Shown here in pieces: positions 1 to 9,889 of a DNA stretch of 64,000 nt. Under the pieces are notes generated by a model that did not search any database, had not been told where the DNA came from, and worked only from the letters and a program-made list of their open reading frames with translations. This stretch comes from Orobanche coerulescens (Eukaryota; Streptophyta; Magnoliopsida; Lamiales; Orobanchaceae): assembly GCA_033398695.1 (NCBI GenBank), contig CM065811.1, positions 115,491,501 through 115,555,500 of the forward strand, given 5' to 3'. The translations under genes and the position numbers were made by a program. The first letter of the stretch is position 1; each line of letters starts with the position of its first letter.

Positions 1-1046
1 GGTCACATGACAAGAATCAATCCAAATAAAAACTCATTTCTGAACTTACCCACGTCACAGGAGTCAATATACAATATAGCTGAAGATTGAAGATACCACA
101 ACAATACAATAACATCAATACTGACTCTAACTCTAGGTTAGAATCTCCAGACGAAGGTGATTCAGAACTCACCATGTTAGATGGCTTGGCCTTGTATGGG
201 GCCTTTCCAAATTTCTTGATGAACTTCCATAATTTATGCATGAGCAGGGCCATCTCGTCTTGCAAAAGGATGTCATCGTCGTTGTCTGCTGCCTTGCGTG
301 CGGATTTGGATGTGCTGGGTGCAGAACTATGTCTCCTGTCAGATACAGCGGCCAGTGCTGCAGTCTTGGCATGTGACTCTTCTTCCTTTTCTCTCCTGTC
401 AACCTCATACTAAAAATCTTTGAGGTCATAAAAGAGATCAAAAGTGGATATGTCATTAAGATTGCAAGACACACGCATAGTTTTGGTCTTAATGTCCCAT
501 CGGGCAAGGAGTGATCTAAAGATTTTTAAAATTTTCTCCTTTTGCATATAAACTTTACCCAATGCTTCAAGTTCACCGACAATGCCGGCAAATCTGAGGT
601 CAATCTCCTCAAAAGTCTCGGAAGATTTTATTTCAAAATATTCGAATTACTGAGTTAATTTGGAAATTTTGTTTTCTTTCGAGAGCTTCCCTCGGAAATG
701 AGCTTGAGTTTCTCTCAGATTTCTTTGGCTGTCTTACAGCTTTTTACCTTTGAGAATGTGCCTTTAACGTGAGTGTCAAATAGCAGATTCTTAGCAACAT
801 TGTCGACGTTCGCACGCTTGCGATCGTCCATTGTCCACTGCTCGTACTCCTTCTCCAGCATCTCCGCATAAGGTTGCCATCGGTTCTCACAAATATGTTA
901 ACCTTCATTATCTTGATTGGTCCTTCCTGGACGACGAAGATCATCTCGTCGTGCGTTGCTGCAAGATGAGCTTCCATCATAATTCTCCAATCATCGAATT
1001 CATTAATGGAAAACATAGGAACTTTATTGATCATGGAGGTGTCCAT
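1..1046 (-). pseudogene. Element A: Ty1/copia gag, N-terminal part, decayed
   Basis: This is the start of the gag polyprotein of a Sirevirus-like copia element, read on the minus strand from ATG at 1046. The first 49 or so residues (MDTSMINKVPMFSINEFDDW and on) match the gag starts of elements B (17598) and D (37021). Beyond that, the match continues in shifting frames down to about position 170, so several indels break it. The zinc-knuckle region expected near the left edge cannot be recognised. The element continues out of the window to the left. Gag would form the capsid particle. The ORFs on the plus strand here are shadows. The identity is firm from the match to D; the exact break points are not. 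Confidence 0.8.
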
Positions 1047-1157
1047 GATAAAAGTAAGATGAATGATGAAAATATAAGGTTTTCAAAAGCTGGTGATTTT
1101 TGTGGATCTGATTTGTTTAAAAATCGACTGATTTTTTATTAAATCAACTGCACCGAT

Positions 1158-2255
1158 TGTTGGACACACAGTATACAGTAAGCAACTTAGAATGGGGGGA
1201 GTTGAATAAGTTGTATCTTTTTCGAAGTTATTTGCGTAGCATAAGTCTGATGTTAAGTTGCTGTAGAAACAGCAACTAATTAATCTCTTGTTTGCTTGGT
1301 GCGTACATGGTTTTTGCGACATGTATACTTAAATCACACATGCAGATACAAAACAGTAAATGACAGAATGTAAATACACACAGATTTAAGTGGTTCAAGG
1401 TAAACCCCTCTACGTCCACTGGTCCTCCACACAAGATTAAGAGTAAAATCACAACATACACAACAATGTGACTTTAACTAAACGCGTTGTTGTATCGTTC
1501 ATACAGATTGATACAGACGACAGTAGCTTAGGCCGTTCACACAGATTGGCTTGGCTTCTTGAACTTTCTTCTTCGCACACGGATCGAGGCTTCGTCTTCA
1601 ATGCTATTCTTCCCAAACAGGTCGGAACTAGCAAGGCTTAGTCCACACAGGGGTAAGTTAATCTCAGCAAAAGGTTTGGTAGAACAAGGTTAAACAACAG
1701 TTGTATGTTTGATGAGCGTTCGCTAAGGTATGATGTTTGCGTTGAGGACTCTGTATATTTCTTCTCTTGATGAAGCTGTATGCTCAAAGAAATATATTGC
1801 TCTTGTAAGCTGATATTCAGATTGTCAGAGTTTTAAGTGTCAGATGTATTTCGCGAAGTAAAGTGTGAGCAATGTCCACTTGCTTGGGGCTATTTAAAAC
1901 CTTGAAAATAGATCCGTTATAAATGTAGCCGTTGGCTTGTTGGTCAGATTGAGACTGCTCTGATTGGCGGCTTCAGAATGTTTGAATTAAAATCGATTCA
2001 CATTTAATGCTTCACACATTCTTTTTTTACTAGCATTAAATGCTCTTCAGACTGTAGTTACTTCATCCGCATTAAATGCTGTCTTAGTAGCATTAAATGA
2101 TACTTTAACCCTGAATACTTTGTGAATAAACAATATTTTTTTTCACAATGATTTAAAGTTTTCTTCAGTGCTACTGGATATGTGTTTTACTTTTCCTAAA
2201 TAAAACACCTGCAACATGTTTGTTGTATCCAACGTCTTCATCTCTTGCTGTATCT
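1158..2255 (-). repeat. Element A: LTR, copy 1 (truncated)
   Basis: The LTR starts with TGTTGGACACACAG next to the gag leader and runs parallel to the second A LTR (4345-4489, 25534-25842, 38327 onward) up to GTATCT at 2255, where it stops matching and block X begins. In element orientation its 5' end is therefore missing. A TATA-like TATTTAA lies at 1891-1897 and the conserved two-stem hairpin at 1389-1420. The adjoining primer-binding site has lost six bases compared with copy 2, so this junction could not prime normally. Confidence 0.8.
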
Positions 2256-4197
2256 GCTAGGAGTATGCCCTTTCCACTCAGAGGATGTCGAGTGAGGGCA
2301 TTGTACTTGTTATTATGTAAAACATTATCATAAGGCAATTGTTTGTTTCTTTATTTAATGGTAGTTACTGGCATTCCTAACTCGTAAAAATATATATAGA
2401 AACTAGTCTGTGTATTTTAGAGCAAGACATTCCACTCCTTTTTGGATAAGGGGATCGGCACTGGAAAGGTTTATAGCTCAAATACTTAATCGTTCGCAAG
2501 TCGATGAAACGTGACTGGGTGTTAAGTTTATGTGAAGACTTATATGACGTGTTCTTTGACATGGAGAGTGCCTGTCGAACACTAATGGTTAGTGGGAGCA
2601 CACGTTATAGGTATGCTAATTGGATTAGTATACTCAAACCGACTCACCCTCAATTCGTCACACAGATTTCACTCGGGGACAGTCAATGATGGAATCGAAA
2701 GGTTTTGATAGATATTCGTGAACTTTCGACCTGAGGATTTAGTAGGGATGTGCTTGTGACGTCAAGATTTTCATTAGAGTAGTTCGACCCTGTAAACCGG
2801 AAGGCGGGGGTCAACCTAGACGTGCATCTTTACGAGCAAGTAGCAGGTCCTACTGAATACCAAGATAGAATTCTTTATCCTGTTAGTGAACAGGTTATAT
2901 GTCCTATGCGGTTATTGGCAGATGAGATCATAAGTCTTTGGCCAAAGCACTGGAGCTAGTTGTATTGGATACACGAGAGCTCGATGATCTCGATTTGCAT
3001 TAACTCATGCATAGCATCAAGGGCAGATAGGGTTTGACTAAGCGTGACCCTATAACTTGATCGGGACATTTGAAAGAAGGGTTTATACGTATACTGGTAT
3101 TCACGACAGAATGGTTCTTGAATGATCCCAATCATTCGTTCTCAGTTGGGGTACAGTGTAGGCCGCCAGACTGGCTAGGTGGTGCTACTACTCTTTGGTT
3201 CCTCCCATTGCTGACTGAGACGGACTACCGAGTCGCGCAATAGGATTGACGACGGAATGAATTGAGTTTATTCTCTCATTATGAATATTAGATATTGGAT
3301 ATCTAATTTTGGGACATTGGATGTCTAAATTGATTTATTGGATAAATTTTTACGGCCAGATGAATTAAATAAATTACTGGGTGATTAATTTAAAATTTTG
3401 GGACATTGGATGTCTAAATTGATTTATTGGATAAATTTTTACGGCCAGATGAATTAAATAAATTACTGGGTGATTAATTTAACTCATAGATATAATTATT
3501 TCTTGTAGAAATTAATTGTATTATATTGTATTTGATATGATTAATTAATTGGATTAATTAATTAATATAAATACATCAGAACGGAAGTGGAGTTTATCTG
3601 TTTGGACTCAAGGGAGTCCGAAACGGACCGAACTTATCCTATCTTTCAAGATGGCTGCCCCACATTGCCTACCACATCCCTTAATCTTTGTCTCCACCTT
3701 AATTGGTGGAAGACATAAGTCTTAGAGGGGACAAGATCAAAGGGGAATCATTAGGTAGGTGATTTAGTCTTGTGAAAAGAAGAATAAAAGGAAGACTAAC
3801 TCTCCGTCCCAAAAGGACTTGCTTCATCCGTGAGTTGTGTGTTAGTGAGAGGAAAAATTGTTTTTTCCAAGTATTCCTTTCTTCTCCATTCCTTCTTGTT
3901 TTTTTAGAGAAAAATAAAGAGATATAAAGAGAGATATAGATTAAACCTTAGAGTGTTGTAATCTAAATTAAGTAACTTCCATCACTTGATTCTAGCCGTA
4001 ACCTTGGAGGTTAATCGGCTGATTGTCGTTCCGTTCGTTTCTCCGGCGCGTGGCAAGTAGAGACGCGGTGATTTCGGCGTTGGATCATCCAAGAGCTTGG
4101 AGCAGATTGGATAGTAGGAAAATCAACTAAAGTTTGGGGAATCGCTCAAGAGAAGGACTCCATTTAATCAATGGACTACAAGGGCGGATTGGATCGT
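2256..4197. mobile_element. Block X: non-coding, LTR-like insert of unknown family
   Basis: About 1.9 kb without a credible gene lies between LTR copy 1 of A and a stub of the A leader. Its left end, TGCTAGGAGTATGCCC, reads like the 5' end of a plant LTR on the plus strand. A TATA-like TATAAATA is at 3566, followed by a long leader-like stretch. No primer-binding site or coding domain follows, and no target duplication is visible, so it looks like an LTR or solo LTR with its right side deleted. The right junction shares the word TAGGAA with the A leader, which fits a microhomology deletion. This is inference; a repeat-database search would settle the family. Confidence 0.5.
3305..3482. repeat. 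Tandem duplication, 89-base unit, two copies
   Basis: Two nearly perfect head-to-tail copies (3305-3393 and 3394-3482), each starting AATTTTGGGACATTGGATG and ending GGTGATTAATTTAA. The unit is AT-rich and lies in block X, about 85 bases upstream of its TATA-like box, so it may be a duplicated promoter-upstream segment. Confidence 0.85.
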
Positions 4198-4344
4198 AGG
4201 AACTTTATTGATCATAGAGATGTCCATGATAGAAGTAAGATAAATGATAAAAATATAAGGTTTTCAAAAGCTGGTGATTTTTGTGGATCTGATTTGGTTA
4301 GATATCGACTGATTTTTTATTAAATCAACTACACCGATACCACT
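4198..4344 (-). other. Element A: second leader stub with primer-binding site
   Basis: This duplicates the leader at about 1015-1157. On the minus strand it holds the primer-binding site (4331-4342, TGGTATCGGTGT, close to the initiator tRNA-Met site) and the gag ATG at 4227 with ten codons (MDISMINKVP) before the sequence jumps into block X. With the LTR at 4345 it forms a normal LTR-PBS-gag start whose body is deleted. Confidence 0.75.
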
Positions 4345-4489
4345 TGTTGGACACACAGTATACAGTAAGCAACTTAGAATAAGGGAAGTTGAATAAGTTT
4401 TATCTTTTTCGAAGTTATTTGCGTAGCGGAAGTCTGATGTTAAGTTGCTGTAGAAACAGCAACTAATTAATCTCTTGTTTGCTTGGTGT
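4345..4489 (-). repeat. Element A: LTR copy 2, part 1 of 3
   Basis: It begins TGTTGGACACACAG and matches LTR copy 1 from 1158. It is interrupted at 4490 by gypsy element C. The flank GGTGT here and GGTGC at 25534-25538 are the two halves of the target duplication; undisturbed LTR copy 1 reads GGTGC at the same point. Confidence 0.85.
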
Positions 4490-6214
4490 TGTAAAGCCCG
4501 TGTCCCGGTATGAATTATGTTTATGTTGATTAATGTTTTCTTTAATTAAATGTTATTAAAAGGGATTGTCGGGAAAGGCCAAAAGTGATTTAAGTCGTGT
4601 TAGTTGGCTTAAATTGTTAAATTTTATCTATTGTAGGTGGTAAGGAGAGTATTTTAAAAACTTAGGGACTAAATGGATATTTTTGGCTTATGATGTGAAT
4701 GGGTCGGCCCATGAAGGGAACCGACCCCCTCACTTTTTATTTCCTTGCGTCGCACATCCAAGAAACTTCTGAAAACCCTAATCGTCCCCCTCCTTCCTTG
4801 CTGCCATCGTGAGACCACCGAAGAGAGAGAGGTTCAGCGAGAAAGAGAGCGAGGGAGAGAGAAGGAACCGATGGTCGGGAGGAAGCCGGAACCTCGTTGT
4901 GACTGTGGCTACGTAGTCATCGTGAGGTAATCTTTTTCTTCTCGTTTGTTTTTATGTCGTCGCCGTTAACCCTAATGCCTAAACTCTTAACCCGAATCGC
5001 ATAAACCTTAATCTGAAAACAAAAGTTATCATTTTATGTGAGCGACGCTGTTTTTGCCACTGTTTTGTAAATTCCATAGAAAAATCTAGGGAGCTCGTAT
5101 TTAGATTAAACCAGTGCCTGAATCTCACAATTTGACTCTTGTTGCTTTTTATTTTTTTAAAAAAAATAATAAGGCTTCTAGCTAGGGCCAAATTAGCCTT
5201 TAGTACAGACTAGTCCGGATTTTTACTGTTCGGGTAGTCTGTTTTGTAAAATGCATATAAAATAGTAGGGACCTCGTATGAACGCGTGCTATATGTCCTT
5301 GGAAATATCAGACATGTAAATTTCTATGTGTGGAATAATAATTCAGGTTTAATGAGTTTAAGGGAGGCTAAACAGGTCACGATCAGACCCATAGTTTTAG
5401 ACCTAAAGCTGGAAATTACACGTTTAGACTTGTCGTTACAAGTTTGGGTTAAGACTTCAATTTGACGCTTGATAACACTTCTTTAGGTGGAAAGAAGTGA
5501 GTTGGAGTTGGCGGGCTCATATTACTATTTGAATATCTGCTTTGCTTTTCGAGGTGAGTTCTCTCACTGCGTAGGTTAGGGGTTATATGCGCATTACTGT
5601 AGCTCGTGGGTGTGCTAGTTAATTTTGTTGTATGTGGTACTAGGTTGTGGCGTCTAGTATGGACGTAGGTGTTGTATGAAAACTCGGAGAGGCCGAGCGC
5701 TCGGGGAGACCGATAAATACGTATATGGTTGTCGTATAAACTCGGGGAGACCGAGGAACACGTACATGGTGTTGTATGAATTCGGGGAGACCGATGGTTA
5801 TATAAACAGTTGTTCTTGCATGAGTTTGTCTGTTGAGGATATATTCTCAAACTGGCATGTGTGGATTACTTGTATCTAACTGTGGTTAGGGGTAGTGTTC
5901 ATATGATTTCTATCCTATGTGGTGTTTGAATTCACTAAGCTTCGTGCTTACCCTTTTTTCCTATAAATTACTGTTTCAGGTGCGAGTGGCAGTAAGGCGT
6001 GACGGTACACACTGGCGCGTTGACAAGATCTTTGTTATTATTTATTTTGAGACTCAAGTTTAGAATTATTACATTTTCCGCTGTGTTATTTGGGGTTGGT
6101 TGTTAAACTTAACGGTTGTGATGAAACGTTTATTCGACTCTCAACACTTATGGTTTTATCTATTAAAATGGCATTTAAAAAAATCAAATTTATTGTAATT
6201 TTTGGGGTGTTCCA
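4490..6214 (+). repeat. Element C: 5' LTR
   Basis: It runs from TGTAAAGCCCGTGTCCC to GGGGTGTTCCA and pairs with 23797-25533. A GA-rich stretch (4813-4870) and a minisatellite of GGGGAGACCGA units (5670-5803) lie inside. A 61-codon frame at 4745 and others are chance ORFs of the LTR. Confidence 0.9.
5670..5803 (+). repeat. Minisatellite in LTR of C
   Basis: Four degenerate units share the core TCGGGGAGACCGA, alternating with GTCGTATAAA-like and ACGTATATGG-like words. The same array is in the 3' LTR at 24990-25121 with small changes in unit spacing, so it was present before insertion. Confidence 0.75.
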
Positions 6215-6217
6215 AGT

Positions 6218-6229
6218 TGGTATCGAAGC
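6218..6229 (+). other. Element C: primer-binding site
   Basis: TGGTATCGAAGC, three bases after the 5' LTR, matches the initiator tRNA-Met primer site (TGGTATCAGAGC) with two changes. It fixes the plus-strand orientation of C. Confidence 0.8.
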
Positions 6230-6619
6230 ACAGCTTGAGCGAATTAAATACATTCCGGTGTGGTTGAACTCAAGTTTTTGGCTCGGAATTTTCTTTTCCT
6301 TTTTTTTTTAAAAATTTTTTGAGAAAATTTAAGAAAGGAAAAGCTCGTTTGAGAAATGGCGACCAAAGGCGCAGTGTGTACAGTCAGCCGATGCCAAGGG
6401 AAAAGGTAGAGTACTTAGTGTAATTTTTTTTGTTTCTAGAACATAGTAGTACGTATGCTAGATGCTTGGTGCTTATTACATTGTACTACATGTTTGTTAC
6501 TTGCTAGTAAGAAATTATGCTAGTCTTGATAGGTTGTTAAGTGAATGCCTTACAAGCTGTATGCAGTAGGAACCAAATAGCCTTAGAATGTTGGATTTAG
6601 TTCTATTGCGCAGCTCTTG
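6230..6619 (+). other. Element C: leader, first part
   Basis: Untranslated leader between the primer-binding site and gag. No coding signal is seen. It ends in TCTTG (6615-6619), the target duplication of element B; the leader resumes after 18860. Confidence 0.6.
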
Positions 6620-7758
6620 TGTTGGCCACTAAGTATACTGGATACAGTTTGGAAAATGGTTTAAACAACAAACTGTACGGATTCTAAATCTGAGTGCGTA
6701 GCGGAAGTCTTGATATGAGGTTGTGGATACGGCAACTAAGTGTATAGTGTATACTTAATATATCACGTAATTTAAAACAAGAAAAGTGAAGGTAAATAAC
6801 ACAGTAATTAAAGTGGTTCGAGGTAAACCCCTCTACGTCCACTGGTCCTCCACACAGGAGTAAAAAGTTTATTATAATTACTGCGTACACAACTACGTAA
6901 TTATAATCAAACCTATCCTTGTATCGTTCACACAGATTGATACAAAGAATGTCGCTTTCAACCGTTCACACAGATTGGTTAAAGCTTCCTTCTTGACTAG
7001 CTTCTTCACACACAGTTCCAAAGCTTCGTCCTTATTCGTCCCACACAGGTCAGAATAACTTGTTGAGTTCACACAGAGCTCAGTTTTTACACAGAGGTAA
7101 AAGGTAGGTAACCAGATAAGAACAGTAGCTTTGAATATGAAGTTCTTGAGCTGATGATGGCTGTACTTGATGTTGAGCACTGTATATCTCTTTCGTTCTT
7201 AATTGCAGTAAGCTTTGGAGATATGTTTGCTCTGATGATAACTTTTGATAGCTTGAGTGTTAGGTTACTTGGTAACTGATCTTCAATGTCTTCATAAGGT
7301 ATATATAGTCTCTGAAGAAAGTATCCGTTGAGATGTATCCGTTTGAATAAGATTTCGTTCAACGGGATTATGACACGATCCGGATTTCGCGGGATTCTGA
7401 AGATCTAGCAGTATTTAAATACTTTATCCTTGAGTATTTAAATACTTCTTTATTCAACGGGACTTGACTTTTGTTCCTTCTTTGTCCTGTTGTGAGCTGT
7501 ATGGAAGATAACTGTATTTTGGGTATCGAGACAGTTTCCATACTTGGTCTTTTTACAAGACTTCTTCTTTATCTTGTGAGCTTCACTTTATCTTGATTCG
7601 GCGGGTCTTGATACGAGGATGAAGCCTCAAAGCTTCGATCTGCTTTCCTTTACTGTATACGGATTGGCATATATGTCAAAACCTCTTTATCAAATATCAT
7701 TCGATACAGGGATCGGATATCCCGGCTGTTTCGATACAGGGTATTTGTTTTCCCAACA
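6620..7758 (-). repeat. Element B: 3' LTR
   Basis: It runs from TGTTGGCCACTAAG to TTTTCCCAACA. TATATATA at 7300-7307 is the likely TATA box, AATAAA (minus strand) lies near 6866, and the conserved hairpin is at 6812-6843. A cluster of changes relative to the other LTR sits at about 7575-7660. Confidence 0.9.
6812..6843 (-). other. Conserved two-stem hairpin in copia LTR (element B)
   Basis: On the element strand, outer stem AGTGG/CCACT encloses ACGTA, inner stem GAGG/CCTC and GAA. It lies 464 bases downstream of the TATA box and about 25 bases after an AATAAA signal. The same structure is in every copia LTR of the window. Confidence 0.65.
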
Positions 7759-8260
7759 ATTTCCCCCTTTTTGACAATTTGCCAAGACTAACTTTCTTAA
7801 CTCTTCAAGTCTTCTTGATGATGCCAAAACCTTCTTCATGAAGCGATCTTCTTTGATGACTTCTGGCAGATTTCTTGGTCTTTCGTCAAAAGGTCGACTT
7901 AGTGACTTAGTCTACAATAATGAATCGCTCGCAGGCAAGTTCGATCTGATTTAAGATTTATTACAACTTAAGCCTATGATTGGCGCGCAGGCACAATCTT
8001 ACAATGTATTCTAAGTTTACAACTGAAATTATGAACTGTTCGTAGACTAGTTCGTACAGCTTATTTTTCAATCAAGTTTATCTAACTTGAGATTTCTATC
8101 AAACAATTTAAGTAATCATACATTAACACAGTAGATTACGAGTTGTAATCTTTCAAGACAAACAAACGTTTTTATTGATATTCAAAATGATTGAGTACAG
8201 AGTTTGCTGTTTCGAATAGAAATTACAAAACAAAAAAAATATACATAGATTTCATCTCCT
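7759..8260 (-). other. Element B: polypurine tract and 3' non-coding region
   Basis: The polypurine tract AAAAAGGGGGAAAT (minus strand, 7759-7772) abuts the 3' LTR and would prime plus-strand synthesis. The rest, up to the ORF3 stop at 8261, has no coding signal. Confidence 0.8.
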
Positions 8261-9757
8261 TTATCTATAATCTGCATGCCTCCATGGTCTTTTCCCTGGT
8301 TCATTCTCGGTACCACGCCACCCGTTCTGAAGTGAATCATTGCCTCGATCCTGGTATATCTCTCTTCCTTCATAGGATCGATCAAAGGCAAGTATCCAAT
8401 CTTCTGGATGGGTGACCCGATCTCCTCTTCTGTGTTTGGATTTCATTTCGACTTGGAGAGGGAGTTTCCCTTCTTCTAGCATCTTCGTAAATTTATCTGC
8501 GGCCTCCGCTAACGTCTTATAGTTCTTGAAGATGGCGGACTCCCTGATGAGTCTGACAAAGTATCTCATCAGTTCGTTCTTCCTCCAGTGCTTCACTTCG
8601 TCGGCAGTTGGGTTGCGGTTGGTCGGCAGACGAATTTCCGAAGGTCTCTGAATAAGAGTTTGCCAAGGGACATTGGGATCATGAAATTCCGGTCTGGAGC
8701 CTGAAATTTTAAAACTTTGGGATGGAGGTGCTAGCTTTTTCAATTCCTTGATAATCTTCATTACAGCGACCTCAAATTCCCTTTCTTGTTGCAGCCTAAT
8801 TCTCCTAGCAGCTTCTCGTGCCTCTTCCCCCTTTTTGGCTTCATCAAGATTTTGTAGGATTTCTAGAGCAGCGTCCTGTTTGGTCTCGATGCTGGTCATT
8901 CTCTCGACAAGGGAGGAAAGAGTCTGCGACATTTCCTGAATGCATTTGTCGTGAGCACGCAGTTGAGAGCTGTTTTCAATCATTGCACAAGCGGTCTTGG
9001 CTTCAGCTATCCTCGTTTTTGTTGCTTCCTCCTTCAGCAGTTGCTCCTGCTTATCTTCCATGATCTTCAAGGCTTGCTTGAAAACTTCTGGCAAAAGAAT
9101 GAATGCGTCAACAACACGAGATACTTCATGTTGTAGAGTGGTCATTTCTTCGACGGCAGAAGTGTGCATCCAATTCAATGCTTTTTCAACGGAAGATAGA
9201 GCATTTACTGCATCCTGGATGAATACAGTCTGAAGGCCAAGAGCTCGCAGGCGCTCTTTTCGTGCGACAGAGATCGGAGAATCTGGTTGGGCAAGGTCTG
9301 CAGCGCTGTTCAACCTTCTTACATTCACGGATGGGCGTGAAGTAAGTTGGACATCCTCAGGTTCGATACCGTCCTCGGATTCCACGGTTGAAGGGGCGGG
9401 AGCAGCTTCCTGTGGTTCGGCGACAGTGGGTTGAGAAGCGTCCTGTTGCGAAGATTCTTCAGCAATCATGGATGCAGGAGGGACTGAATCCTCCTGTTGG
9501 CTTTCAGGAATGGCTTCTTCTTCGGTCGCAGCAGGCTCAGGTGCCTGTTCCAAAATTTCTTGTACTTCCTCGACTGGAGGGACTGATTCCTCTTGGTCGG
9601 GAATGTTCTCAGCCGTGGCGAAGGGGATTGGCACAGGTAGAAGGCCCTTCGTCATTTCCGGGTGGAGAGGCGTCTCGAGCTTGACCTCTTCATGGCTCAT
9701 TCTCGGACACGCTTGTAAAGCATCGTCGTCGCTGCCTCGAGTCATGATCTTCGTCAT
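8261..9757 (-). CDS. Element B: ORF3, C-terminal half (coiled coil)
   Basis: A 498-codon open frame forms the second half of the extra ORF. The first part (about residues 30-150) is acidic and proline-rich with repeated QEESVPP-like words. Residues of about 180-345 are a long heptad-like helix (SVEKALNWMHTSAVEEM onward) that I read as coiled coil. The tail ends in WRGTENEPGKRPWRHADYR and is shared with D (27525). It is in the same frame as the upstream half (9890-11359) and is separated only by two stops and local frame slips. Its position equals that of the env-like ORF of Sireviruses, but I see no clear signal peptide or membrane span, so its function is unknown. Confidence 0.75.
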   Translation of the reverse strand: MTKIMTRGSDDDALQACPRMSHEEVKLETPLHPEMTKGLLPVPIPFATAENIPDQEESVPPVEEVQEILEQAPEPAATEEEAIPESQQEDSVPPASMIAEESSQQDASQPTVAEPQEAAPAPSTVESEDGIEPEDVQLTSRPSVNVRRLNSAADLAQPDSPISVARKERLRALGLQTVFIQDAVNALSSVEKALNWMHTSAVEEMTTLQHEVSRVVDAFILLPEVFKQALKIMEDKQEQLLKEEATKTRIAEAKTACAMIENSSQLRAHDKCIQEMSQTLSSLVERMTSIETKQDAALEILQNLDEAKKGEEAREAARRIRLQQEREFEVAVMKIIKELKKLAPPSQSFKISGSRPEFHDPNVPWQTLIQRPSEIRLPTNRNPTADEVKHWRKNELMRYFVRLIRESAIFKNYKTLAEAADKFTKMLEEGKLPLQVEMKSKHRRGDRVTHPEDWILAFDRSYEGREIYQDRGNDSLQNGWRGTENEPGKRPWRHADYR

Positions 9758-9889
9758 CTTTTGATTGGTGGGAGAATCCTCCGACTTATTCTTTCCTTTC
9801 CTCCCGGCGTCGATTTGTGCGTAAGATGGCTTTCAATTAGATCCTTGCAAGAGGGGTTGTCCCATCGGCGGGGCCTCAATTTGATTGAG

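Noticed and set aside
4745..4930. Small ORF with RERERGRE-rich product as a possible host gene
   Set aside because: It lies in the 5' LTR of C, and the 3' LTR copy (24065 onward) carries changes that do not respect the frame. It is simple GA-rich sequence.
6218..6229. tRNA gene
   Set aside because: The match to initiator tRNA-Met covers only the 12-base primer site; no tRNA body or A/B boxes follow here or at the other five primer sites.
8748..9764. Several plus-strand ORFs of 60-100 codons
   Set aside because: They are antisense shadows of the low-complexity ORF3 of element B and have no family-like motifs.
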